Notes under the pieces: model-generated
The model's database searches: none
What the model saw: only the letters and a program-made list of their open reading frames with translations
Told to the model about the DNA's origin: nothing
Translations under genes and position numbers: made by a program
Shown: positions 1 to 5,193 of the stretch, piece after piece
Position numbering within the stretch: position 1 is the first letter of the stretch
Layout: every line of letters begins with the position of its first letter
Source of the DNA: CAYPZT01 sp964415435
GTDB lineage: Bacteria > Patescibacteriota > Microgenomatia > UBA1406 > GWC2-37-13
NCBI GenBank assembly: GCA_964415435.1
Contig: CAYPZT010000041.1
Span: 1 to 7,224 of the forward strand
Direction of reading: 5' to 3'
DNA length: 7,224 nt

Positions 1-67
1 GGTACGGAACCTGCACATAACCGAGTACTGCCAAAATCACAAGAAGCACCAAAACAAGAGTAATCAT
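1..67 (-). CDS. Small membrane protein, N-terminal fragment (cut by window edge)
   Basis: An ATG at 67 on the minus strand opens a frame that stays open to base 1 (22 codons). It reads M-I-T-L-V-L followed by an almost unbroken hydrophobic stretch to about residue 17 and then G-Y-V-Q-V-P-Y. This is a membrane anchor or a very short membrane protein; the rest lies outside the window. It follows the pilin-like gene on the same strand after 45 bases, with a weak TATCTT hexamer at 78-83 that would give a leader of only a few bases. The fragment is too short to assign a family. The even hydrophobic run directly behind an ATG and the gene order support a real gene, but a chance frame of this length cannot be excluded. 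Confidence 0.5.
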   Translation of the reverse strand, partial: MITLVLVLLVILAVLGYVQVPY

Positions 68-112
68 ACTTTCAACTAAGATACACTACTTACCATAAGA
101 AATGAGTAAGAA

Positions 113-691
113 TTACGGAGTAGGAACTGGTCCCGAAGAGAAGCCCGGAAGCTGCAGTACGCCCGTAGCAAGAAGATTCACGATGAAAACTGAAAAGAGG
201 CTGAAAATGAGGCCAACAATTGCGGCAGCCACTGTTCGTTTCCCGTAATTCAGTTTTTCTGGATCGCTTTGAGAAGTAATAATAAGATACGCACCGTAGA
301 TAAGATATAGGAGCGCGATGCCGCCGGCAACCCGGAAGATCATACTCAATACGAGATTGACTATGCTTGCTGCCGCTCCGTCATTGGTAAAAGACAAATT
401 TGTCTGCACACAGCCGAGCATTGTATATAGTCTGCCTGGCATGGGCGTAGGCGCACCGTGGGTTACCGGATCTACAGCAAGCGTATACATCGGATCGCTT
501 GTTTGATTGGGATACAGGCACTGTCTGCATGATTCCCATGATTGTGGAATCGATTCGACGGTACCCGCTTTTTGACACAAGCCGCAGAGGTCGCACGTCA
601 CATAACTATCCTGCGCTTCTACCGTCGTTCCAGCAGTTGCAAAAACTACAATTAATACAAATAAAAATGAGAGTAGACGTTTCATCTTCAT
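113..691 (-). CDS. Secreted pilin-like protein, TrbC/VirB2 or Mbov_0395-like type, with Cys-rich head
   Basis: Predicted membrane/surface protein of 192 residues. Residues 1-26 form a signal peptide (K-R-rich start, hydrophobic core, likely cleavage after V-E-A). A Cys cluster follows: C33, C36 and C39 as CxxCxxC, then C55 and C58 as CxxC; a sixth Cys, C94, lies before the membrane domain. Two helices close the protein, about 108-139 and 153-176, joined by a polar loop with S-Q-S-D-P-E-K and G-K (150-151). This layout, with the G-G-I...Y-G-A...T-S-Q pattern, is that of the pilin-like proteins common in Patescibacteria and related to conjugative pilins. The family placement is from memory of the pattern. 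The open frame extends upstream to 979, but that part overlaps the divergent gene and its promoter. I start at 691 because the signal peptide begins there; Met-3 at 685 sits 7 bases after TATACT and may be the true leaderless start. No secretion ATPase is present in the window to confirm a pilus system. Confidence 0.8.
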   Translation of the reverse strand: MKMKRLLSFLFVLIVVFATAGTTVEAQDSYVTCDLCGLCQKAGTVESIPQSWESCRQCLYPNQTSDPMYTLAVDPVTHGAPTPMPGRLYTMLGCVQTNLSFTNDGAAASIVNLVLSMIFRVAGGIALLYLIYGAYLIITSQSDPEKLNYGKRTVAAAIVGLIFSLFSVFIVNLLATGVLQLPGFSSGPVPTP

Positions 692-692
692 C

Positions 693-721
693 AGTATAGC
701 AAAAAGGTGCGTTTGAGTGAA
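693..721 (-). promoter_or_regulatory. Promoter of the pilin-like gene
   Basis: On the minus strand, TATACT (698-693) is preceded by TG plus one base, an extended -10 element. TTCACT (721-716) lies 17 bases upstream as a four-of-six -35 match. Predicted initiation falls around 685-687, directly at the second in-frame ATG of the gene, so the mRNA would be leaderless. The ATG at 691 would then not be transcribed. Confidence 0.6.
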
Positions 722-752
722 AAAGGAGGTCTGATTTTCATATAATGAGAAT
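717..752 (+). promoter_or_regulatory. Promoter of the coiled-coil/SpoIID gene
   Basis: A perfect TATAAT lies at 741-746, exactly 6 bases before the ATG at 753, so initiation is expected at the A of the start codon. GTGAAA at 717-722 (four of six, 18-base spacer) is the best -35. This hexamer overlaps the -35 of the divergent pilin promoter. AAGGAGGT at 723-730 is a perfect Shine-Dalgarno-like string, but it lies in the promoter spacer, upstream of the predicted start of transcription. Confidence 0.65.
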
Positions 753-2438
753 ATGAGGAAATATTTCCTGTGTTTTTTTATATGCTTGTTTTTTCTTTTC
801 GCTCCCCTCGCCACAAGTAGAGCGGACGAGGCGGATGAGCTGGGTAAACAGATCCAAGGGCTAAAAACTACACTGGACAGTATTACAAAAGCGAATGCAA
901 CAAATGAAAAAAACCTTATTGATCTTAACAGTAAACTCCAGGGAATAAAAAATCGTATTGCCGCCGTTGAGATTGACATTGCGGTAAAGGAGAAAGAAGT
1001 TCAGGAGGGAGAAACCGTTATGACATATCAACGAACTCTTTTGAACGAACGGGTTCGCTCTTACTACAAGAATGTCAATAAGTCTTCTCTCTCACTTTTA
1101 ACACTCTTGGTTGAAGAAGACTTTTCTGCTTCTCTACAAAACTTTTTTTACCAAAAATCCCTGACTGAAGAGGATAAAAAAGCTGTCCTCACGATCTCCA
1201 AATACATAAAAGATCTTGAGGCAAAGAAGACTAGCCTTACGAATGAAAAAAGGCAGCTTGACGTCATCAAACAGGATGTTGCTAAACAGTCAGAATTTCT
1301 AGCAGGCGAGGTGGCAAAGGCAAGAAGCGCGCAGGGAGAACTTCAGCAAAAAATTGCGGAACTGTCAGCAAAACAACAGCAGATTCTTAATTCTAGAAGT
1401 GGAAGTTTTACTGTCAATATTGGTGACAGCGAGCTTGCGGACGACTATAATGCTTCGATAAAGGGATTTCGGGAATCTGCGCCTGGCGGATATTTCGCCG
1501 TTTTTTCGTTTGGTGGACATACACATCGTAAAGGCATGAGTCAATATGGAGCGCGGGGAAGAGCGGAAAGCGGAAAAAATTATCACGAAATACTTCAGGC
1601 ATACTACGGAAAAGATACTGTTTCCAAAGATACAGGAGGTGATATTAATGTGTCTGGGTATGGGTCAATGAACTTTGAGGATCGATATCTTCTGGGCATA
1701 GCGGAAATGCCGTCTAGCTGGCACCCGGAGGCGTTAAAGGCTCAGGCTGTCGCTGCCCGTACTTACGCATATCGTTATAAAGTCGATGGTCGAGAGATTT
1801 GTACCAATGAGGCGTGCCAGGTCTTCTCGAGTTCCAAAGCAGATGATCCTCCCCAAGCATGGAAGGACGCGGTAAGTGCTACTAGAGGACAGATTCTTGA
1901 GGATGTCGTCACCTATTATGCGTCTACTCATGGCGGCTATATTACCACTTCCGGATGGGACACGACTGACGGAGGAGGAGGCGGCAATTTTATCGATAAA
2001 GCTTATGAAAAAATCGGCGGTTCACCCTGGCTATACAAAGCATGGTACACGGAGGGCTACAGCGTCAATAGCGACAAGTGTGGGCGGTCCGATCCTTGGC
2101 TTAGTCCGGAAGACATGGCCGATATTGTAAATGCCGCTCTAGTTTTGTCTAAAGGCACGACCGATGAGGCAAGCAGGATCACGCCCGTTACGACCTCGTG
2201 TTGGGGAGGAAATCCCTATAGCCATGAAGAGCTCAGGAATATCGCAAGTAAATATGGGGGGATTTCCTCAGCAACGAGTGTGTCTGTGAGTCAAGGAGAG
2301 GGAACAACAAATTCTGTTACAGTCAATGGGGTTTCTATGTCTGGAGCCGAATTTAAGAAAGGATTTAACTTGAGGGCACCAGGATTTCTTAAAATCCCCC
2401 AGTATCAGTTTGCCTTCTTCAATATCGAAAAAAAATAA
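753..2438 (+). CDS. Secreted coiled-coil protein with SpoIID/LytB amidase-enhancer domain
   Basis: Cell-wall protein of 561 residues. Residues 1-24 are a signal peptide (M-R-K, hydrophobic core, T-S-R-A-D). Residues about 27-215 are charged heptad-like coiled coil, rich in Lys, Glu and Gln, of the kind seen in EnvC- and PcsB-type wall-hydrolase regulators. The SpoIID/LytB domain follows: the entry motif G-H-T-H-R-K-G-M-S-Q-Y-G-A-R-G (255-269), the core L-G-I-A-E-M-P...A-L-K-A-Q-A-V-A-A-R-T-Y-A (314-339) with E318 at the position of the SpoIID catalytic Glu, and the Q-V-F and W-D-T-T-D-G segments (356-406). SpoIID family members cleave denuded glycan strands or stimulate amidases; which activity applies here is unknown. 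C350/C355 and C443/C483 are candidate disulfides. A six-Gly run (407-411 plus neighbour) interrupts the domain where family members have a short turn. The gene stands alone, between its own leaderless promoter and the thioredoxin promoter. Domain call is secure; the exact function is not. Confidence 0.92.
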   Translation: MRKYFLCFFICLFFLFAPLATSRADEADELGKQIQGLKTTLDSITKANATNEKNLIDLNSKLQGIKNRIAAVEIDIAVKEKEVQEGETVMTYQRTLLNERVRSYYKNVNKSSLSLLTLLVEEDFSASLQNFFYQKSLTEEDKKAVLTISKYIKDLEAKKTSLTNEKRQLDVIKQDVAKQSEFLAGEVAKARSAQGELQQKIAELSAKQQQILNSRSGSFTVNIGDSELADDYNASIKGFRESAPGGYFAVFSFGGHTHRKGMSQYGARGRAESGKNYHEILQAYYGKDTVSKDTGGDINVSGYGSMNFEDRYLLGIAEMPSSWHPEALKAQAVAARTYAYRYKVDGREICTNEACQVFSSSKADDPPQAWKDAVSATRGQILEDVVTYYASTHGGYITTSGWDTTDGGGGGNFIDKAYEKIGGSPWLYKAWYTEGYSVNSDKCGRSDPWLSPEDMADIVNAALVLSKGTTDEASRITPVTTSCWGGNPYSHEELRNIASKYGGISSATSVSVSQGEGTTNSVTVNGVSMSGAEFKKGFNLRAPGFLKIPQYQFAFFNIEKK

Positions 2439-2456
2439 AGTAACCGAAAAAATTAC

Positions 2457-2485
2457 TTGACATATTTTCTCTCAAGTATTACTAT
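2457..2485 (+). promoter_or_regulatory. Strong sigma70-type promoter of thioredoxin
   Basis: A perfect TTGACA (2457-2462) and TACTAT (2480-2485) are separated by the optimal 17 bases. The start codon at 2494 is 8 bases after the -10, so the transcript would have a leader of 0-2 bases. This is the best-matching promoter in the window. Confidence 0.85.
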
Positions 2486-2493
2486 AGAACCCT

Positions 2494-2817
2494 ATGCCAG
2501 TTACAACTTCATCATCAGCAAGCTTTCAGGCAGACGTTCTCGATAAAAAAGGTCTCGTCTTTGTAGATTTTTTTGCTGAGTGGTGCGGACCTTGTAAAGT
2601 GACCTCGCCTATCATTCATGAGATATCGGAGGAGATGAAGGATGTTTCCTTTGTTGAAATTGATGTGGATAAAAATCAGGATTTAGCTGGACAGTACTCC
2701 GTTTTTTCAATTCCCACCTTTGTCATCTTTAAAGACGGTAAAGTGGTTTCGCAGTTTGTCGGCGCGATGGGTAAGGAAGGGTTCCTAGCCGAACTCGAGA
2801 AGGCAAAAACTGCCTGA
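2494..2817 (+). CDS. trxA: Thioredoxin
   Basis: Cytoplasmic disulfide reductase of 107 residues, the normal thioredoxin length. The active site W-C-G-P-C is at 30-34, after the F-V-D-F-F-A-E strand. D-V-D-K-N (57-61) and the cis-proline segment S-I-P-T-F (72-76, P74) follow, then the F-K-D-G-K turn (79-83) and V-G-A (89-91). There is no signal peptide or membrane segment, so it acts in the cytoplasm. The N-terminus carries a Ser/Thr-rich stretch (residues 4-10) typical of a slightly extended start. It is transcribed from its own strong promoter. It ends 3 bases from the convergent gene on the other strand, with no terminator visible between them, so the two transcripts probably overlap at their 3' ends. 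The reductase that recharges it is not in the window. Confidence 0.96.
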   Translation: MPVTTSSSASFQADVLDKKGLVFVDFFAEWCGPCKVTSPIIHEISEEMKDVSFVEIDVDKNQDLAGQYSVFSIPTFVIFKDGKVVSQFVGAMGKEGFLAELEKAKTA

Positions 2818-2820
2818 CTC

Positions 2821-3249
2821 TCATCCTCGCCGCGCAACCCTTACAGCCTTCCCCCCGACTATACGAAGCGTCAGATGAGCCTGCAAAAGCATGTACATAG
2901 CGAGTGTCGCAAGCCACCTGAGGGATGAAGTTATTGGTGCGTGCAGTCCTGAAATAATTTTCTCGTCTGGGAGGGGTAAAATTACTTTCTGATAGGCTGG
3001 GATGGCAGGTGTCTGGCTTGACTGTATTCCAAGAGTTTCAAGGTCAGGGGGCAGTTTGATAGATTCACGTCTTACGTTAAGGAACGGTTTTACTTCCTCT
3101 GGAACCTCGTGTTCTACTGCTTCGTCTAAATGACTAACCTCGCTTCTCTTGCTCAAAATAGGTTCTGCTTCCTTAGAAGAATGCACATACGCCGCCCTTT
3201 GCTGCGTGTCATATGCTGAAACATCAAGTGGAGTGAAGTTGCCTACCAT
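2821..3249 (-). CDS. Conserved-looking protein of unknown function, 142 residues
   Basis: I do not recognise a named family. Residues 1-60 are polar, acidic and probably disordered. Residues 66-137 look like a compact folded domain: L-P-P-D-L-E-T-L-G (66-74), a V-I-L-P-L-P-D-E-K-I-I-S-G-L-H motif (89-103), then an amphipathic, fairly hydrophobic helix (S-L-R-W-L-A-T-L-A-M-Y-M-L-L-Q-A-H, 109-125) and a basic end. The dense motif and the constrained helix suggest a conserved core. The helix is interrupted by Arg, Gln and His, so a true membrane span is doubtful. The gene has its own leaderless-type promoter in the 25-base gap after the 403-residue gene, so it need not depend on that gene's riboswitch, although read-through is possible. 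It converges with thioredoxin. Confidence 0.75.
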   Translation of the reverse strand: MVGNFTPLDVSAYDTQQRAAYVHSSKEAEPILSKRSEVSHLDEAVEHEVPEEVKPFLNVRRESIKLPPDLETLGIQSSQTPAIPAYQKVILPLPDEKIISGLHAPITSSLRWLATLAMYMLLQAHLTLRIVGGKAVRVARRG

Positions 3250-3264
3250 ATCTTCATTCTAACA
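3250..3264 (-). promoter_or_regulatory. Extended -10 promoter of the 142-residue gene
   Basis: TAGAAT (3261-3256) is preceded by TG plus one base (3264-3262) and followed by exactly 6 bases before the ATG at 3249. Initiation is expected at the A of the start codon. No convincing -35 is present, as is usual for extended -10 promoters. Confidence 0.6.
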
Positions 3265-3274
3265 AATACGATTG

Positions 3275-4486
3275 TCAGCACCGTGCTCCCTCTCCGCAGC
3301 TCGGACATTTGGTAATTCCTTTTCCAACATCAATAGCATGTCTGCAGGTCTCATTCGCGCCGGGACAATGAAAATGTGGTTCCGAACTCGCATGGCAACG
3401 GCATAGATTGGGATCATCTTTAGCTTTTTCCCCAGTAAACTCGCTCTCTGCAGTCTTTCCATCTTTCATGAGTGAGTGGATATCATGGGAAGATAAAAAT
3501 CCATGTCTTCCGTTACTGCGCGTAGTCACAGCACAACTGCCTCCTCCTGTTATGAGGGGTTCTTCTTCACGATTATAGAAATAGCGAATAGCTTCAGGGT
3601 CCCCGTCATAAAAGACTGAGGGTACAGATGTCCCTGGCTTGTCTATGTCGTCCTTGATTGCCTGAGCCATGTTAAAAAGGGCGACAAATAATATCTTCAC
3701 GCTTTCTTCCTTTTCCTTATAAGCAGGTGAGTCAGAATCATAGAGGGCTAATCTTCTTACCTCGTTCGCATATTCGTCGATCCATCCTCCCAGCTCTTGT
3801 TCTATCCTTTTTTCAAAAAGCTGAGATTTCTCGATGCTGGCCATATCTATCCCCACCTCAGGCAGGTTGAGTATCTGTGCCCAAGACGTATCCGTAGAGA
3901 AAAAAAGAGGGTTTGCGATAAATTCATTTGCGCTTGTATAAAAAGTTGGCTTCTTCGTAATACCGGTCTGGATGCGAGAGCTGACACTCGTCATTCCGAG
4001 ACCTTCTTTGTAGCGAAGAATGTATTCGTCGATGGTGTCGCCCCGCTTTTTAAAATAGAATCCGAGACCGTAGTCGGCTATCTTAGAAGGTGAAATCATA
4101 AACGCAGAACTAATCTCATCATATGCAAGACCTTTTCTGACTTTATCCATTCCTTCATACTCCGCCCATTCGCGACTTCCCCGCTCGGTCATTTCCGCGG
4201 TTTCTTTATACGTTCTCATTACCTGCATATCGGCAAAAAAAAGGTCCCCATTCTTAACCTTGTATGATATTTTCGTGTAAGGAACTTTCCCCACAAATTC
4301 GCCGAAAAATCTGAGAACGTTTTCACGCAGATAAAACCGCTCGTCTTCAGACGATATTCCTTTGACTTTTTTTAGAAAGGACACTTCGTTTGGGATAGAA
4401 TAAAAATTGAAGATCGACTCACCTTTTTTGCCCTCGGTGAGTTGAAGTTCCTGTGTTGATGTACTGGCGAGACGTGTTGCGTCCAT
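3275..4486 (-). CDS. Unknown 403-residue protein with Cys/His-rich zinc-ribbon-like tail, downstream of a B12 riboswitch
   Basis: I do not recognise the family. The body (residues 1-350) is soluble, mixed helix and strand, with no signal peptide or membrane segment. It has a charged region with K-V-P-Y-T-K-I-S-Y-K-V-K-N-G around 67-80 and a second strand-rich stretch with M-I-S-P-S-K-I-A-D-Y-G-L-G-F. The last 42 residues hold seven Cys and four His: C362, C364, H365, H371, H373, C374, C381, H383, C394, C397 and C403. The closing C-P-S-C-G is a classic zinc-ribbon knuckle, so one or two zinc sites are likely. The start at 4486 is the only ATG before a distant internal Met. An SD-like AGGG lies 6 bases upstream (4496-4493), unusual among these leaderless genes. 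An in-frame stop lies within the aptamer. The leader carries a cobalamin aptamer, so expression probably responds to B12. Nothing visible in the protein explains that link: there is no D-x-H-x-x-G B12-binding motif, no transporter fold and no radical-SAM CxxxCxxC motif. Confidence 0.85.
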   Translation of the reverse strand: MDATRLASTSTQELQLTEGKKGESIFNFYSIPNEVSFLKKVKGISSEDERFYLRENVLRFFGEFVGKVPYTKISYKVKNGDLFFADMQVMRTYKETAEMTERGSREWAEYEGMDKVRKGLAYDEISSAFMISPSKIADYGLGFYFKKRGDTIDEYILRYKEGLGMTSVSSRIQTGITKKPTFYTSANEFIANPLFFSTDTSWAQILNLPEVGIDMASIEKSQLFEKRIEQELGGWIDEYANEVRRLALYDSDSPAYKEKEESVKILFVALFNMAQAIKDDIDKPGTSVPSVFYDGDPEAIRYFYNREEEPLITGGGSCAVTTRSNGRHGFLSSHDIHSLMKDGKTAESEFTGEKAKDDPNLCRCHASSEPHFHCPGANETCRHAIDVGKGITKCPSCGEGARC

Positions 4487-4525
4487 CGGATACCCTGCTT
4501 CGGGGAAGTCCGCCGGCTGGCGGAC
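4487..4525 (-). promoter_or_regulatory. Candidate riboswitch expression platform
   Basis: Directly 3' of the aptamer, the minus strand has a GC-rich hairpin, GTCCGCC-AGCC-GGCGGAC (4525-4508; 7 bp, 4-base loop), followed by CTTCCCC and not by a T-run, so it is not an ordinary intrinsic terminator. Bases 4512-4503 (CGGACTTCCC) are a perfect 10-base complement of GGGAAGTCCG in the aptamer (4549-4540). The pairing extends imperfectly to 4492 and 4566, taking in the SD-like AGGG at 4496-4493. Hairpin and long pairing share 4512-4508, so they exclude each other. This fits translational control; whether B12 turns the gene on or off cannot be read from the sequence. Confidence 0.55.
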
Positions 4526-4657
4526 GTTTGGTCGGTCTTCGGACTTCCCTTCGACAAGCTCAGGGTTACCGCTGCGGCACAGTCACGGATTTACACCGTG
4601 TTCCCAAATTAGAACGTCTTCCCACCAGGTCAAGCCCGGCAGTGACGTGTACCAAAC
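4526..4657 (-). promoter_or_regulatory. Cobalamin (B12) riboswitch aptamer, short form
   Basis: Read 5'->3' on the minus strand, the conserved elements occur in the right order. P1 closes with GTTTGGT (4657-4651) and ACCAAAC (4532-4526). P3 is an extended hairpin: ACGTC/GACGT outside and CCGGG/CCTGG inside, with a CTTGA loop. Then TAATTTGGGAA leads to the core CACGGTGTAAATCCGTG (4602-4586), matching the family's GGTGnAAnTCC. CTGTGCCGCAGCGGTAA (4584-4568) follows, a close match to the CTG..CCGCA.C.GTAA consensus. A short P6 hairpin, CCCT...AGGG (4565-4547), and the B12 box AAGTCCGAAGACCGACC (4546-4530), very like AGCCCGAAGACCTGCC of known members, complete it. The large peripheral P8-P12 domain of full-length members is absent, as in class II cobalamin riboswitches. 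Ligand form cannot be told from sequence alone. The start of transcription is about 14 bases upstream. Confidence 0.9.
4547..4565. repeat. Copy of a REP-like palindromic string inside aptamer P6
   Basis: CCCTTCGACAAGCTCAGGG on the plus strand is an imperfect palindrome. The same string, or near variants, recurs as a dispersed intergenic repeat in many bacterial genomes, as far as I recall. Here it forms the P6 arm of the riboswitch. A second palindrome, GTCCGCC-N4-GGCGGAC at 4508-4525, also resembles dispersed repeats. Only one copy of each is in this window, so repeat status cannot be shown here. Confidence 0.4.
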
Positions 4658-4677
4658 AACAAATAATTTCCTGTTTC

Positions 4678-4683
4678 ATTATA
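4678..4683 (-). promoter_or_regulatory. -10 element driving the riboswitch leader
   Basis: A perfect TATAAT on the minus strand (4683-4678) lies 2 bases after the stop codon of the one-helix membrane protein gene. Initiation is expected near 4671, giving about 14 bases before the aptamer and a leader of about 185 bases before the ATG at 4486. The -35 region is poor, so strength is uncertain. Confidence 0.6.
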
Positions 4684-4685
4684 CC

Positions 4686-4928
4686 TCATCTTCTCCCCCG
4701 CACACGTGTTCTTTCATAGTCCACGCGTCCACCTCGACGACTCTCCCGTTCCCACTCCCTGTCTTCCATTTCCCAGTCCATCGCCTGTATCTTTTTCCAA
4801 AGCAGGACGGCAATAAGGATGAGAATAAACAGGGCTAAAAAAATGAATGACAGATGGAGTACGTTTATTACCGTACCCTGTTGGGAAAACATATTCCTTT
4901 GCATGTATGCACGCTGTCCTTGCATCAT
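4686..4928 (-). CDS. Small single-helix membrane protein with charged tail
   Basis: An 80-residue protein I cannot assign to a family. A short Gln/Met-rich head precedes one strong transmembrane helix at about 21-44 (ending W-K-K). The tail (50-80) is cytoplasmic by the positive-inside rule and very highly charged, with D-W-E-M-E-D-R-E-W-E followed by an Arg-rich end. It starts 5 bases after the stop of the DUF2007-like gene, so the two are probably co-transcribed. Two adjacent ATG codons (4928 and 4925) are possible starts; a CATAAA hexamer just upstream could also give a near-leaderless transcript from 4925. An alternative frame over the same stretch lacks a helix and is less likely. The clean helix and operon-like spacing are the evidence for a real gene. 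Confidence 0.65.
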   Translation of the reverse strand: MMQGQRAYMQRNMFSQQGTVINVLHLSFIFLALFILILIAVLLWKKIQAMDWEMEDREWERESRRGGRVDYERTRVRGRR

Positions 4929-4933
4929 ACCAT

Positions 4934-5173
4934 TTATGCAGTGCTATACAGCACTCCGTATGCAAATTGATAATCCTGGGGCATCACCATGAGCTGTATC
5001 TCCTCAACGCTCTCCTGAACCCGCATCTGGGCCCGCTTGTATGTATGCACTATGAATGTTTTTACATGATAGGCATTCAACGCTTCTTGCGCAAGACGCG
5101 CCTCAAACATCGTGGAGAATTTTTTCACCATACAATACTGGAGCTCTATACCTTTCTTCAGTCGTTTTATCAT
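4934..5173 (-). CDS. DUF2007-like small protein
   Basis: A soluble protein of about 79 residues with the DUF2007 (putative signal-transducing) pattern. A first strand and helix, V-K-K-F-S-T-M-F-E-A-R-L-A-Q-E-A-L-N-A-Y-H-V-K-T-F-I-V (from residue 16), lead to a last strand, I-Q-L-M-V-M-P-Q-D-Y-Q-F-A-Y-G-V-L. This matches the family layout of one ferredoxin-like half with 'E-A...A...L...G-I' and 'V...V-P..D...A'. Members are thought to bind ligands or partners; none is known here. The start is uncertain. The open frame reaches 5332, but that end overlaps the divergent gene. Candidates are TTG 5188, just after TATTAT; ATG 5173, used here; and ATG 5131, where family similarity begins. It leads a probable two-gene operon with the membrane protein that follows 5 bases later. 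Confidence 0.65.
   Translation of the reverse strand: MIKRLKKGIELQYCMVKKFSTMFEARLAQEALNAYHVKTFIVHTYKRAQMRVQESVEEIQLMVMPQDYQFAYGVLYSTA
4941..4954. repeat. Small inverted repeat at the 3' end of the DUF2007-like gene
   Basis: GTGCT-ATAC-AGCAC forms a 5-bp stem (6 bp with the flanking A and T at 4940 and 4955) inside the last codons of the gene, just upstream of the next start codon. It has no T-run and may be chance. Confidence 0.25.
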
Positions 5174-5193
5174 AGGATCTTGTTTCAAAATTG

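Noticed and set aside
723..730. AAGGAGGT as the ribosome binding site of the SpoIID gene
   Set aside because: It ends 22 bases before the ATG, too far for a Shine-Dalgarno site, and it lies upstream of the TATAAT, so it would not be transcribed from that promoter.
692..979. N-terminal extension of the pilin-like frame to an ATG at 979
   Set aside because: It overlaps the SpoIID gene head-on, crosses both divergent promoters, and would bury a good signal peptide in the middle of the protein.
2818..2820. Bidirectional terminator between thioredoxin and the convergent gene
   Set aside because: Only three bases separate the stop codons and I see no stem with a T-run on either strand nearby.
4503..4525. 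Platform hairpin as an intrinsic terminator
   Set aside because: The strong hairpin is followed by CTTCCCC and not by a run of T, so rho-independent termination is unlikely.
4487..4580. Simple transposon-like or MITE insertion next to the start codon of the 403-residue gene
   Set aside because: The inverted arms at first suggested a mobile element, but the conserved aptamer segments lie in and beside one arm, and no target-site duplication is seen. A repeat origin of the hairpins is kept only as a separate hypothesis.
4372..4719. Short frames across the riboswitch leader on both strands
   Set aside because: They translate structured RNA and repeat-like palindromes; the same bases are better explained by the cobalamin aptamer and its platform.
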